Positions 40,611-49,504 of a stretch of DNA of 64,000 nt are shown one piece after another; within the stretch, counting starts at the first letter, position 1, and each line of letters starts with the position of its first letter. Below the pieces are notes generated by a model. It saw only the letters and a program-made list of their open reading frames with translations, did not search any database and was not told the DNA's origin. Both the position numbers and the translations under genes were made by a program. Origin of the DNA: JAVBQB01 sp031549265 (GTDB lineage: Bacteria; Bacillota; Clostridia; Oscillospirales; JAVBQB01); NCBI GenBank assembly GCA_031549265.1, contig JAVBQB010000004.1, positions 1 through 64,000 on the forward strand. Direction: 5' to 3'.

Positions 40611-43466
40611 CTAATTCTCAGATTTAGTAAACTGCTCATCCAGTGGCGGTATTCTGTCGCTCTTCAATAAAAATAAATAGCAATGGACAGTCTTGCCGCC
40701 GATCCAGCCGGGAGTTTTGGTTCGCACTTTTCCTTCGCCGTCCCTTTTTGTGACGATCAGGTTACGCTCGCGAAAACCCTGCATGGTTTTCTTAACATTG
40801 AATCCGGCTTTCTCAAGCGCTTCATCCAAGTATTGCGGGATTATGCGGTACTCGTCATACTGACCGCCCGGACTCGGCTCTATCTTCCCATAGCACGGCG
40901 AAGCGTCCATAGAAAAGCGGTTTTCATTGCCCACCAGCCAGCCGTTTACAAAATCCCATGCGCGGTCTATCACGTCACTGCTCATTTGCATACCATTGAG
41001 CGCATACATTTCCTCGCCGCATCGCAGCGCCTCGATCCTCGCGGTATCCGCGTCAGTTCCGAAGACAATGCGCTCCGCGAGCATGTCGCCCAACGCAACA
41101 GCCGCCACATAGTCCGCGTGAACGTTACGCAGTCCTTTGCCCCTGTATACATCAGAAATGGCCTGATATTCACGGCGCAGGATATCGCCGTTTCCGCGCA
41201 TCATAGCGCAAATCTCGCGTATGAACTCAGCACCTGCAAAGCCGTAATTCTTCTCAGACGTTATATGCACATCCTTTGCAAACTCCACGTCATCGACGGG
41301 CTTGCCATAAAGCTCAAACGCCCGTGTTTGAACGCCGTCGAGGCTGGAGCTGCGCGTCACCGGCTCCTCGCCCGTGATCATAACGATGTTGTGCCATACA
41401 GGCACCTCGGTGTTGCCCCCTTCTTTTGCGCCGCGTACTTTACCGCTGCCCTGACCAAGAATATACACAAGCTTATCCATGCTCAGGTGGCGCTCGTCAG
41501 CGGCTTGTTTCTCATCAATTCCGAAGGGCAAGTGGTGCAGCGTCCCGGCCATTTGTTCAGCACCGACAACGGTCATGAATCCGTTGCCCATCAGACGCAG
41601 CGGATCGCCCCATACGGATATGGCCGCCTTGAGCGCGGCTGACTTTCCCGAAGTAGACATGTGCCATAGGTGTATGACGAAGGTGCGAACGCCTATCTGA
41701 CTGAGCAAAGGCGCGGCAAAGGATGCTGACGATATGAACCTCGCTATGCTGTTCTCACGAAGTTTTTTCATCATCGTTTTCCACTCGGAAAAGCTGCCGC
41801 GCTCGGTAAGGCCGCAAAACACCGGCGCTTTTTCATCTTCAAATGCAATTTCAGCTTGTGAGGCATAGGGAAAAAACTGAGTTTTATCGATCCAGCCCAG
41901 CCGCGAAACTGAGGACACGCGGGGGATGACGTCCTTGTTGGCGGTCTCGTAGTCGGACAGATACTGAACGAGCTCTGCCGCTGTACCGGTGGTCACATGC
42001 AGACCCTCGTCACCGAAACGAATGATTCCGGCTTTGTTGTAAATCTGCGACCTGCCGCCAATAATGGTCTTCCAGCGCCCATTGCTGCGAAAACCAAGCT
42101 CCAGCCGTTCCTTGCCGCAGTCAATGTTGCCCAAACGACGCGTGATGACCACCGGATCGGGACAGACAGTGACCTCATACTCACACTCCGAGCTCTTGCC
42201 GGAACGCGTGCATCGAACCCCGCCCTCTGCCGTAACCTGCCATCTTCGCGGGACAACAGCGCCACCGAGATCGATTCCATCAAGAAGCAGTTCCGCCTCC
42301 GCGCGTTTGGCTCTTGGTTCGCAAGCCATGATACATCTTTCGAGGTCTTTTACACTGACTTTGCCCTTAATCCGCATTTTGAACTTCGAGTAATCGGCGG
42401 GCATCGCGGCTTTGGCGTAGTGCAGCGCCTCAAGATACTGCGTATCAAAAACATCGGTGTAATCTGATATTTCAGAATCCAGCAGATCGCGCACGGTTTC
42501 GGCTTTAGTGATGACAGCCAAAGCGACCGGAGCCTTGCACCCGGCGTCGCAATTTCCGCAGTTGAAGCCTAGCGTTTTTTGGATATAATTACAAGTATGG
42601 GGTTTTCGTTGTTTTTGCGCGTGCCTGATTTTATCTTCCGTCTCACCAGCGTCATATCCGGGATATGGGCGGCTAAGTTCATGGCACGCGGCGTCGCCGT
42701 CCGAGCACAGCGATATATTTGACAACATCGCGTACCAGTACGGCTCCGGGAGCGACGCCGCGTTGTCCCGGCAGTGCCGCAGAAACGCGCACTTTTCAAG
42801 CACACGGCTGCTGTCGCCGATTAGACCGTCAAACACCGTATCGTCGGCGGCCTTCTCATCAGGAGCGGGAGGAGGTACCGGCGGCAGAGACGCCGCCAGT
42901 TCCTCCTGCGTATATCTGAGTTCCGGTGTAAATTTCAGGCACTCCACCATGACCGGCTCTGCTTTGCAGTGATGGAAGCCGGGAATGCGGAAGACTCTGC
43001 TCTCGTTTATGCAGACCGGATCACCGTCAAACTGAGCCACTAGCTGCTTCTGGACTTGTCGGAAGTTTTTAAGACTGGCATCCCGCATCAGCCAGTAGCA
43101 GTGCAGGGACTTTTTTGTCTTAACGATAATGGACGGCGGCAGCGGGAACGCGTCAATCCGGGCAAGCTGTTCGTCGAGCGTCAGGCTGTCGCACTCTACG
43201 AACTGCGCGTTAACGCGCGTGATATCGGCGTCTTCATGACCGCCGTAATTTATTACGAAAAAGATGCCGCGATTTTTTTCGTTATGCCGCTGTAGCTCGT
43301 CCATAATATCGGCGAGCTTACATAAACGCGATTCAAGCTTTGCGCCCTTGAACGCACCGGTCTTGCGGTCGTCAAACACGCGCAGGCACACGGTTTCCTC
43401 CTGCGCGAAGAACGCGCCGAGAAATGTTTCCGCTGATATTTCAAGCGCTTCATACACATCAGGCAA
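40611..43466 (-). CDS. DUF927-type phage primase/helicase
   Basis: About 951 residues; TTG 43466 (GGAGG 9 bp upstream) is preferred because the nominal ATG lies deep in the upstream gene. The N-terminal part resembles RepB-like primases (IVKTKKSLHCYWLM, ESRVFRIPGFHH). A Cys cluster CGNCDAGC (about 320) follows, then the DUF927 ATPase with STSGKSAALKAAISVWGDP (Walker A) and a GIDEKQAADERH acidic motif. Probably primes and unwinds phage DNA for the adjacent DNA polymerase I. Largest gene of the replication block. Confidence 0.85.
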   Translation of the reverse strand: MPDVYEALEISAETFLGAFFAQEETVCLRVFDDRKTGAFKGAKLESRLCKLADIMDELQRHNEKNRGIFFVINYGGHEDADITRVNAQFVECDSLTLDEQLARIDAFPLPPSIIVKTKKSLHCYWLMRDASLKNFRQVQKQLVAQFDGDPVCINESRVFRIPGFHHCKAEPVMVECLKFTPELRYTQEELAASLPPVPPPAPDEKAADDTVFDGLIGDSSRVLEKCAFLRHCRDNAASLPEPYWYAMLSNISLCSDGDAACHELSRPYPGYDAGETEDKIRHAQKQRKPHTCNYIQKTLGFNCGNCDAGCKAPVALAVITKAETVRDLLDSEISDYTDVFDTQYLEALHYAKAAMPADYSKFKMRIKGKVSVKDLERCIMACEPRAKRAEAELLLDGIDLGGAVVPRRWQVTAEGGVRCTRSGKSSECEYEVTVCPDPVVITRRLGNIDCGKERLELGFRSNGRWKTIIGGRSQIYNKAGIIRFGDEGLHVTTGTAAELVQYLSDYETANKDVIPRVSSVSRLGWIDKTQFFPYASQAEIAFEDEKAPVFCGLTERGSFSEWKTMMKKLRENSIARFISSASFAAPLLSQIGVRTFVIHLWHMSTSGKSAALKAAISVWGDPLRLMGNGFMTVVGAEQMAGTLHHLPFGIDEKQAADERHLSMDKLVYILGQGSGKVRGAKEGGNTEVPVWHNIVMITGEEPVTRSSSLDGVQTRAFELYGKPVDDVEFAKDVHITSEKNYGFAGAEFIREICAMMRGNGDILRREYQAISDVYRGKGLRNVHADYVAAVALGDMLAERIVFGTDADTARIEALRCGEEMYALNGMQMSSDVIDRAWDFVNGWLVGNENRFSMDASPCYGKIEPSPGGQYDEYRIIPQYLDEALEKAGFNVKKTMQGFRERNLIVTKRDGEGKVRTKTPGWIGGKTVHCYLFLLKSDRIPPLDEQFTKSEN

Positions 43467-43887
43467 AAGGAGCCACCTCCGCGCATCTGTTATTAAAATA
43501 CCGAACAAGCAGCCTGCGTCTCTTCGCTCTGTCTATCTCAGCGCGCATACCCCTGGATACCAAGCCGCCGAACGCCCACAGACCGTCGCATCTGTCAAGC
43601 ACCGCGAGCCCGTATGACATTCCGAGAATGCGCTCCTCTTCCGCGCGCTCGTCCAGAAACTGCGTAAACAGCAAATGCGGCGCGAAGGGAATAACGCCCT
43701 GTTTCATGGCAAACCGGCAGTACGTCCGTGCATTTTCGCGATTTCGCTCAATATTTCCCGCCAGTGGTGAGCAGATGAAAATTAAGGGCTGGCGCGGCTT
43801 CATCTTCCGTTCGAGCTCCACCGCTTTGAGCGCGTCGTAGGCGGTCGGGTCGGGGTAGCCCTCGCTGTTCAACTTTCCTGTATTCAC
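43459..43887 (-). CDS. DUF4406-like (deoxyribosyltransferase-fold) protein
   Basis: 142 residues. PLIFICSPLAGNIERNRENARTYCRFAMKQGVIPFAPHLLFTQFLD and LDRCDGLWAFGG fit the DUF4406/nucleoside 2-deoxyribosyltransferase-like fold (small Rossmann-like, SP...N...A pattern). May alter a nucleotide or act in DNA modification; activity unproven. Overlaps DUF932 by 4 bp. Confidence 0.85.
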   Translation of the reverse strand: MNTGKLNSEGYPDPTAYDALKAVELERKMKPRQPLIFICSPLAGNIERNRENARTYCRFAMKQGVIPFAPHLLFTQFLDERAEEERILGMSYGLAVLDRCDGLWAFGGLVSRGMRAEIDRAKRRRLLVRYFNNRCAEVAPFA

Positions 43888-44948
43888 GCACTCACCTCAT
43901 TCAGCGTTTTCCAAAGCGCCGGTGGTATGGTGGCAATCTGCCAGCCGATACCCTCAAGCTCTGTCGCGCGGTCGTAGTCCTCCGCGTCTTTGGCGGCGCG
44001 GGTTACGGCGTTGGACAGCCCGTACAGCGACAGGTCGCCGCCCTCGATCAGGTGCCGCAGGACGCCGCCCTCTTCCGATCGGCTTATGCCGTACTGACGC
44101 GCTGTGAGCTCCACTATCTGCGGAATATCACCGCCCAGCTTTATTTCCGTCGTTTCGCGGAGTCTGTCAATTATCATGCCAAACTTCGCTTCATCGACAG
44201 CTGTACGAACTATATCGGCCAATTTCATCATAAACGCCGCGTCGTCGGCCATCAGCGTTTCATCGCTGAACAGTTCCCAGCTTTCATCATTTTCGCGCCC
44301 GACATGGTATTTGCGATGGCCAAAGTCGTTGACTATCATGCCGTTGAGACACACCAGACGGTAGAGCAGCGGCATTACCGAAACGCTGCCCAGCCCGACC
44401 TCACTGTTGCTGATGACGATACCGGCCTGAACAATATCACCAGTTTTCACCTCCGCCTCAAGCCGGGGATTTACTACTTTTATATACATTTTTGTGTCGG
44501 TGATCTCGCAGCTCATCACCTGCGCGTCGGGCATTTCACCGATAACCGGCAGTACCGCCTGCGCCACGGCGTAATTATCAATACGCCTGTATCGCGAGGA
44601 GAGAAATGCACGCGCCATGCCGTCCAGCGTCCGTATTGTGTGGTTAGCGGGCTCCGTGCCAAGCCAGTGGTTTACGTTTTGGGCGAGCAGCGCCGCCGAC
44701 GCTTCGCGCATCCTGTCATAATACTTGGCGGGGATACCGAGCGCGGCTCCAAGCTGGCGATGGAAAAGGTTTGTCATTGAAAATTCGAGCGAGCCGCACA
44801 TGTGCTGCTGTCCTTTGTCAAACAGCGTGATGCGGCTGCCGTCATCGCCAAAGTCCATGCACTCCGAGCTAACAATAAAGTCACGTTTTAACGCTTCTTG
44901 GCGAGCAAGTTCAACTGACAGCTCCCTCAGTGTAATTCCGGTTCTCAT
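43884..44948 (-). CDS. DUF932 phage/plasmid-like protein
   Basis: 354 residues. MREASAALLAQNVNHWLGTE, RTLDGMARAFLSSRYRRIDN, VCLNGMIVNDFGHRKYHVGR are DUF932 (TIGR03299-like) landmarks. Present in many phages and plasmids next to replication genes; function not established, perhaps recombination. Coupled to the gene upstream by 4 bp. Confidence 0.9.
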   Translation of the reverse strand: MRTGITLRELSVELARQEALKRDFIVSSECMDFGDDGSRITLFDKGQQHMCGSLEFSMTNLFHRQLGAALGIPAKYYDRMREASAALLAQNVNHWLGTEPANHTIRTLDGMARAFLSSRYRRIDNYAVAQAVLPVIGEMPDAQVMSCEITDTKMYIKVVNPRLEAEVKTGDIVQAGIVISNSEVGLGSVSVMPLLYRLVCLNGMIVNDFGHRKYHVGRENDESWELFSDETLMADDAAFMMKLADIVRTAVDEAKFGMIIDRLRETTEIKLGGDIPQIVELTARQYGISRSEEGGVLRHLIEGGDLSLYGLSNAVTRAAKDAEDYDRATELEGIGWQIATIPPALWKTLNEVSA

Positions 44949-45139
44949 AGAATTCTCTCCTGCATATTAATCTTATCTTTGCACAGTTCTTTGGCTTGGG
45001 TTAGTGTGGCGACCGTCTGCCTGATTTTTATATTCATCGGCGCAAAGTAGTCGAGCCGACTGGCGCGTTCGTTGAGTACATTGATCGCGAACGCAAAATC
45101 ATCAAGCGTGTTGAGCTCTCTGATTGTCCAGCGTCTCAT
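44945..45139 (-). CDS. Hypothetical small protein
   Basis: 64 residues: MRRWTIRELNTLDDFAFAINVLNERASRLDYFAPMNIKIRQTVATLTQ. Helical; not recognised. Overlaps both neighbours by 4 bp, so certainly translated within the operon. Confidence 0.75.
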   Translation of the reverse strand: MRRWTIRELNTLDDFAFAINVLNERASRLDYFAPMNIKIRQTVATLTQAKELCKDKINMQERIL

Positions 45140-47064
45140 GGCGTCGCCTCCAGTTCCTTCATATCGCCGAATCTGAGCCCCACCGCCGCGTCAGCGACAA
45201 TCGGCACGTCGAATTCGGGAAACGGCTGCGCTTCCATGCATGCCTTGATAAACGACACCGCCTCCGGCACTCTGTCCTCCGGCAGCTCGAAAACCAGCTC
45301 ATCATGGACTTGCAGCAGAGGCCGCAGCCAAGGACGACACGGCAGCCCGGCAATAATCCGCGCCAGCGCCAGTTTCAGGATTTCGGCGGCTGTGCCCTGA
45401 ATCGGCGTGTTGAGGGCACAGCGCTCGGCGAACGACTTCTTGCCCCAGTCGCCGGACACTATATCGGGCAAGTACCGACGTCTGCCGAGCCATGTTTCGG
45501 TGTACCTGTTAAAACCGGCACGGGTCTTGGTATCAAACTGCCAGCGGGCGAGTGCCGGATACCCTGCTTTTAGGTTTGTGATGATGTTCTCGCACTCTGC
45601 CAGCTGGGTATTCAGTCCCGCCTTGAATTTCAGCGTCTTTTGCAGTCCATTTGGGAACAGGCCATAGAACGTGCCGAAGTTGCAGTTTTTGGCGATGGTT
45701 CTGCGTTCTTTGTAATGTTCGGCGTTTTTATCGACAGCTTCGTCGAAGGGGATGCCGTAAATGACTGAGGTGGTCTGCGCATGGATATCGCCGCCGGTGC
45801 GGTAGGTTTCCAGCATCTTTTCGTCCCGGCAGTAGAACGCGCCCACGCGCAGTTCGATCTGCGAAAAGTCCAGTGACAGGAGAACTTTGCCCTCCGGTGC
45901 CATGAAAAAGTTGCGCACACCGACCTCGTCGGTGCCGGGTCTCGGACAATTTTGAAGATTTGGATTTCGGGCGGCGAACCGTCCCGTCTCGGTTCCGAGA
46001 GGGAATAAGTCCGCGTGGATTCGGCCTGTGGCGCTGTTTACACACGATGTGTAACCCTCGATATATGTGGACTTCACTTTGCCCAGCCTCCGGAAGTCCT
46101 GCACCAGAGTAAACAGAGGAGCCAGTTCCGGTCGGTTTTCATCGCAATATTCCCGCAACAAAACAAGCGCTTCATCGTCCATAGCCTCTTGAAACTTTTT
46201 TGTTGTCTTAAATACCGGCAATTTGAGGTCGTTGTACAAATATTTCTTGAACGCGGCGGTACTGGCGTTCTCGCCGATGTTTACGTCGCCGATCATAAAG
46301 GCGATCTTTTTGCGAAGATCGGTTAGCGCGGCTTCAAGCTCCGCGCGTTTTCGCTCCATAAGCTCCGTGTCGGCGAGCAGGCCGTTGTATTTCATCAGTC
46401 CGCAGTAGACGGCGGTCGGTGACTCGACCTGCTCCACGAGATAGCGGTGCTTTGGCATATACATGTCAAACCAGTTATTGGTCAGATAATACAGCCGCAG
46501 GGCGTAGTCACTGTCGGCGCAAGCGTAGCGCACGGTTTCAGCGTCCTGCGGATGAAGCTCGTCAAAGTGTCTGCCAGCGGTCACTTCCTCGAAGCTCGGC
46601 AGTTTTTCTTTAAGCAGCGCGGGCACCAGCGTTTTAAGGCTGCAGTCGCTGAGCGTCTTGAATGTGCCGCCTTTTTTGAGCGTCAGCTGCGCCGCCGCGA
46701 TGGTGTCGTAGACCGGTGGCTGGAGCACAATGCCTCTGGCGTACAGAAATGCCGACTCGAACGCCATGTTATGGGCGATTTTTATGACGTGAGGACTGGC
46801 GAAGAATCCCGCCAGCCACTCCCATAATTCAATTGATGAACAGACATTTTCACCGACGCGATGCGACAGCGGAACATAAATCCCGCTGCCTTCGCTGACA
46901 GAAAAACTGACGCCTACAATATGCGACTTATGCGCGTCGAGCGCGGCGCGTGGTTCGTCGCGGTAAGGCTCGTCGGGAGCCGTTTCAAAATCGAATGAAA
47001 CTACGTCTGCATCGGCGAGATACTCCGCGATTTTGTCAAGCGTTGTTACACATGAATAGCCCAT
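45136..47064 (-). CDS. DNA polymerase I (family A), phage type
   Basis: 642 residues. 3'-5' exonuclease at 1-190: VVSFDFETAPDEP (DxE) and NMAFESAFL. Polymerase: motif A LLSLDFSQIELRVGAF, motif B RRTIAKNCNFGTFYG, motif C LLQVHDELVFE. No 5' nuclease domain, as usual for phage enzymes. Replicates phage DNA with the SNF2 helicase and DUF927 protein. Followed by a 4-bp overlap. Confidence 0.96.
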   Translation of the reverse strand: MGYSCVTTLDKIAEYLADADVVSFDFETAPDEPYRDEPRAALDAHKSHIVGVSFSVSEGSGIYVPLSHRVGENVCSSIELWEWLAGFFASPHVIKIAHNMAFESAFLYARGIVLQPPVYDTIAAAQLTLKKGGTFKTLSDCSLKTLVPALLKEKLPSFEEVTAGRHFDELHPQDAETVRYACADSDYALRLYYLTNNWFDMYMPKHRYLVEQVESPTAVYCGLMKYNGLLADTELMERKRAELEAALTDLRKKIAFMIGDVNIGENASTAAFKKYLYNDLKLPVFKTTKKFQEAMDDEALVLLREYCDENRPELAPLFTLVQDFRRLGKVKSTYIEGYTSCVNSATGRIHADLFPLGTETGRFAARNPNLQNCPRPGTDEVGVRNFFMAPEGKVLLSLDFSQIELRVGAFYCRDEKMLETYRTGGDIHAQTTSVIYGIPFDEAVDKNAEHYKERRTIAKNCNFGTFYGLFPNGLQKTLKFKAGLNTQLAECENIITNLKAGYPALARWQFDTKTRAGFNRYTETWLGRRRYLPDIVSGDWGKKSFAERCALNTPIQGTAAEILKLALARIIAGLPCRPWLRPLLQVHDELVFELPEDRVPEAVSFIKACMEAQPFPEFDVPIVADAAVGLRFGDMKELEATP

Positions 47065-47067
47065 TGT

Positions 47068-47841
47068 TTACACCAGCGGCGGCGGGCAGTCGACTATCTC
47101 GCCATCCACGGTTTCGTCGGGGAGCGCGTCAGCATCGTACTCAAACGCGATCTGTCTGCTGAGGCGTCTCGTCTGTTCAGACAGCTTTTCAATGTGCGCG
47201 TGTTCTTCCGGCGTGAGAGCGCGGTCTACCTCGAACACAGCCTGTGAGTAAGCAAGCCCGGTACTGTTCGTAGCCTTGCGGAGAGAAAAGCGAGTTACCA
47301 CGCTGTTGGATTTACGGCCTTTGGAAAGAAGCCGTTTAAGATAGCGCGTCAATTCTTTAAGGCTCCCGGTCGGCAGTGAGAGCAGAAGCGGGAATATCTC
47401 TCCTTCGCGCAGGATATACATGCGGCGGCGCTGCTTACAGGCTTTGGAGCCGTTCTCGCCGGTGCCGAACCGATTAAGCGGACAGCTGTTACATTCGCCG
47501 CCGGGATCGCCCTCGCCGATGATTCCGTCGAAGCTGCCGCAGTCTGGCGGGTTACTGCCGCCGGTGTATCTTTCTTGGTAATAGGAAAGCATAGTGTGAT
47601 GGAAAAGGATGACGCCGGAGAATTCCTTGACGGTTTCCGGGTTCTCCGGGTCTTCGCAGGGAATCTCAAAGACGGTGCCGCCTCCCGACGGAATGCGTAT
47701 TTTCTCAAAACCGGCGTCCAAACCGGACAGCTCCTCGGACATCAGTTCCGCAATGTCCGTATTCGCCAGCTGGGAGAAGCCGCTGAGCATGTTTTCCGCA
47801 TCAGTGCGGATTTCGAGTAAGTTTTCTTTCTTGCTTGACAT
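47068..47841 (-). CDS. Hypothetical phage protein with Cys cluster
   Basis: 257 residues. IRIPSGGGTVFEIP, then a cluster C...C...C...C in PDCGSFDGIIGEGD...ECNSCPLNRFGTGENGSKACKQRR (about 118-150). The acidic C-terminal tail (ADALPDETVDGEIVDCPPP) resembles the acidic tails of ssDNA-binding proteins. Position 3 bp before DNA polymerase suggests a replication accessory role; an ssDNA-binding function is inference. GGAGG ribosome binding site. Confidence 0.7.
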   Translation of the reverse strand: MSSKKENLLEIRTDAENMLSGFSQLANTDIAELMSEELSGLDAGFEKIRIPSGGGTVFEIPCEDPENPETVKEFSGVILFHHTMLSYYQERYTGGSNPPDCGSFDGIIGEGDPGGECNSCPLNRFGTGENGSKACKQRRRMYILREGEIFPLLLSLPTGSLKELTRYLKRLLSKGRKSNSVVTRFSLRKATNSTGLAYSQAVFEVDRALTPEEHAHIEKLSEQTRRLSRQIAFEYDADALPDETVDGEIVDCPPPLV

Positions 47842-47872
47842 GATTTTTCCTCCGTAATTTCGTTATAATAGC

Positions 47873-48242
47873 GGAGGGTTTTAACGAGAAACCTTCCGAA
47901 AACGCCATGCCAAACCCTGCCTTGCCCTGCCGAACCATGCCGCGCCGAACCACGCCATGCCAAGGCCAGCCGGGCCATTCCGCGCCATGAAAATGGGGTG
48001 ACGGTTTTACGAAAACCGTCCCAGAAACGCCTTGCCCTACCTCGCCGAACCGAGCCGAACCTTACCCCGCCACGCCTGTCCGCGCCACGCCTTACCGTGA
48101 ATGGGGTGACGGTTTTAACGAGAAACCGTCCCAAAAACGCTTTGCCTCACCAAGCCCGACCCCGCCGCGCCGCGCCGTGCCAGACCACGCCTCGCCACGC
48201 CAATCCATGAAAATTGGGGGACGGTTTTAACGTCAAACCGTC
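47873..48242 (-). repeat. Four-hairpin array with GGCNN-like pentamer runs
   Basis: Hairpins of the form GACGGTTT-TAACGAG-AAACCGTC lie at 47873-47897, 48000-48020, 48108-48130 and 48220-48242 (spacing 127, 108, 112 bp). Between them run 15-20 five-base units, on the plus strand mostly NNGCC (ACGCC, ATGCC, CTGCC, GCGCC) or NNACC. An ATGAAAATGGGGTGACGG-like linker precedes hairpins 2-4. It occupies the whole 417-bp gap between two minus-strand genes, so it is transcribed. No ORF here is convincing. Confidence 0.9.
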
Positions 48243-48258
48243 CCAAAAACATCATGCG

Positions 48259-48882
48259 TTACGCGTCGAGCAATGAATAACCGCTTACCTGAAACCTGCC
48301 GTAGGATGGTCGGAAGTCGCCCACACCGACAAGCCGACCCGCATCAATCAGAACAGCCATAAATAGGCTCGGAGGAAGATATTCCGGTAATTGTATTCGC
48401 AACAAAATTCGGACTTTCCACCCGGCGTTCATCGCCGGGCGCAGACGGGTGATGCCCGCGCGCTGGATGCAAACCCTGCGCTTGTCGATATAATCCGGGT
48501 CTGTCGCGCCTACGGACACGAGATCACTGATTGCTATCACGCCAGCCTTAAACAAATCGCAAGCACTCTTTCGCGGGCTTCGCGGGTCTTGCCTGTATTT
48601 TGCTGCCGTTATAACGCTCTGACGGAAATACTCTGTTGGAATACTGATCTCGCCGTTTTGATCGCGATAAATATACGCTTCGAGATTGTCAGTTTTCTTT
48701 GCTTTGCTGCCCTTTGGCGCGGTATCTTTGCTTGAAATGTCCTCGCAGCTCCACCGGTGAAACAGAATGGGTGCCACGCCTGTGATTTCGCATTCAACTG
48801 CGTATGGTTCAATAAAGTTGATTTCTGCGTCGTTATTAACCTGTGTTTCATCGAATCTTATGGGCTGTACTTTTGCTGACAT
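48259..48882 (-). CDS. Hypothetical phage protein
   Basis: 207 residues from ATG 48882 (GGAGGCA 8 bp upstream). AEINFIEPYAVECEITGVAPILFHRWSCEDIS, IPTEYFRQSVITAAKYRQDPRSPRKS and FSRP-like FRPSYGRFQVSGY. Family seen between helicase and polymerase genes in Clostridia phages; activity unknown, the GRLVGVGDFRPSYGRF pattern recalls RAMP-fold/Cas-like RNA-binding loops but weakly. The 48.0-kb hairpin array lies in its 3' untranslated region. Confidence 0.65.
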   Translation of the reverse strand: MSAKVQPIRFDETQVNNDAEINFIEPYAVECEITGVAPILFHRWSCEDISSKDTAPKGSKAKKTDNLEAYIYRDQNGEISIPTEYFRQSVITAAKYRQDPRSPRKSACDLFKAGVIAISDLVSVGATDPDYIDKRRVCIQRAGITRLRPAMNAGWKVRILLRIQLPEYLPPSLFMAVLIDAGRLVGVGDFRPSYGRFQVSGYSLLDA

Positions 48883-48910
48883 GATATTTGCCTCCATTAT
48901 TTTGTTAGGA

Positions 48911-49318
48911 TCACTTCGCGGCCTTTTTTACGCCGACCGTCGTTTTGTCATAGATATTTACAAGCCCCGCCAGCCAGCCGGGTAGCGCATCGTCGTTTTC
49001 CTCTATTCGCTCTTTTACGAAGGATGAGAGGGAATTTGCGTTTACCGTTTCGTACACCAAGTCACCGAATCCCTGCTCTTTCAGCGCGGCATATAGTTCT
49101 TCCTTGGAACCAGCCACAGCCGACGCGCGGGTCTTGTTGCACAGATAGAACATAACCCCGGCGCGGGTAAAATTCTGCGTTTCGCTCTCTGCCATAAGCT
49201 CCGAGAGTCGATATTCGGTATCGTCAATCTGCTCATTAATCTCCTTCCATTCCTGATCGATAGCGTTTTTCTTGTCTCGCAAGAGCCGGAGATGGTCGGC
49301 AAGTTCGAACATATCCAC
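48911..49318 (-). CDS. Hypothetical phage protein, coiled-coil N-terminus
   Basis: 135 residues from GTG 49318, whose codon overlaps the stop of the zinc-finger gene. Coiled coil at 5-45 (HLRLLRDKKNAIDQEWKEIN), then GVMFYLCNKTRASAVAGSKEELYAALKEQGFGDLVYETVN. Similar small proteins accompany the ssDNA/recombination genes of Clostridia phages. Not recognised further. Confidence 0.7.
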   Translation of the reverse strand: MDMFELADHLRLLRDKKNAIDQEWKEINEQIDDTEYRLSELMAESETQNFTRAGVMFYLCNKTRASAVAGSKEELYAALKEQGFGDLVYETVNANSLSSFVKERIEENDDALPGWLAGLVNIYDKTTVGVKKAAK

Positions 49319-49489
49319 TCAGTGAGCACCTCCGTCTGTCGTGTCGGGAGCGTCATAAATCTCCCGCTCTATTGTGTTCTCGTATCCGCAAAGCGGGCAT
49401 CTGTGACTTTCAAAGCCGCCGTCATGCTTTGTGTTTTCGTCTATGCGGTCAAAGTTTTTTCTGCACGCCAAGCAATGTATTTGCTTCAA
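49319..49489 (-). CDS. Small zinc-finger protein
   Basis: 56 residues from TTG 49489 (GAGGTG 8 bp upstream): MKQIHCLACRKNFDRIDENT, FESHRCPLCGYENTIEREIY, ending TTDGGAH. C-x2-C and C-x2-C form one zinc ribbon. Stop overlaps the next start by 1-2 bp (TGAGTGG). A likely adaptor or regulator in the replication operon. Confidence 0.75.
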   Translation of the reverse strand: MKQIHCLACRKNFDRIDENTKHDGGFESHRCPLCGYENTIEREIYDAPDTTDGGAH

Positions 49490-49504
49490 TTTATTTCACC
49501 TCAG

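Noticed and set aside
47742..48134. Minus-strand ORF of 130 residues through the hairpin array
   Set aside because: Composition (WRGMARLALAWRG...) follows the pentamer repeats; it runs into the 47068 gene in another frame and has no native features.
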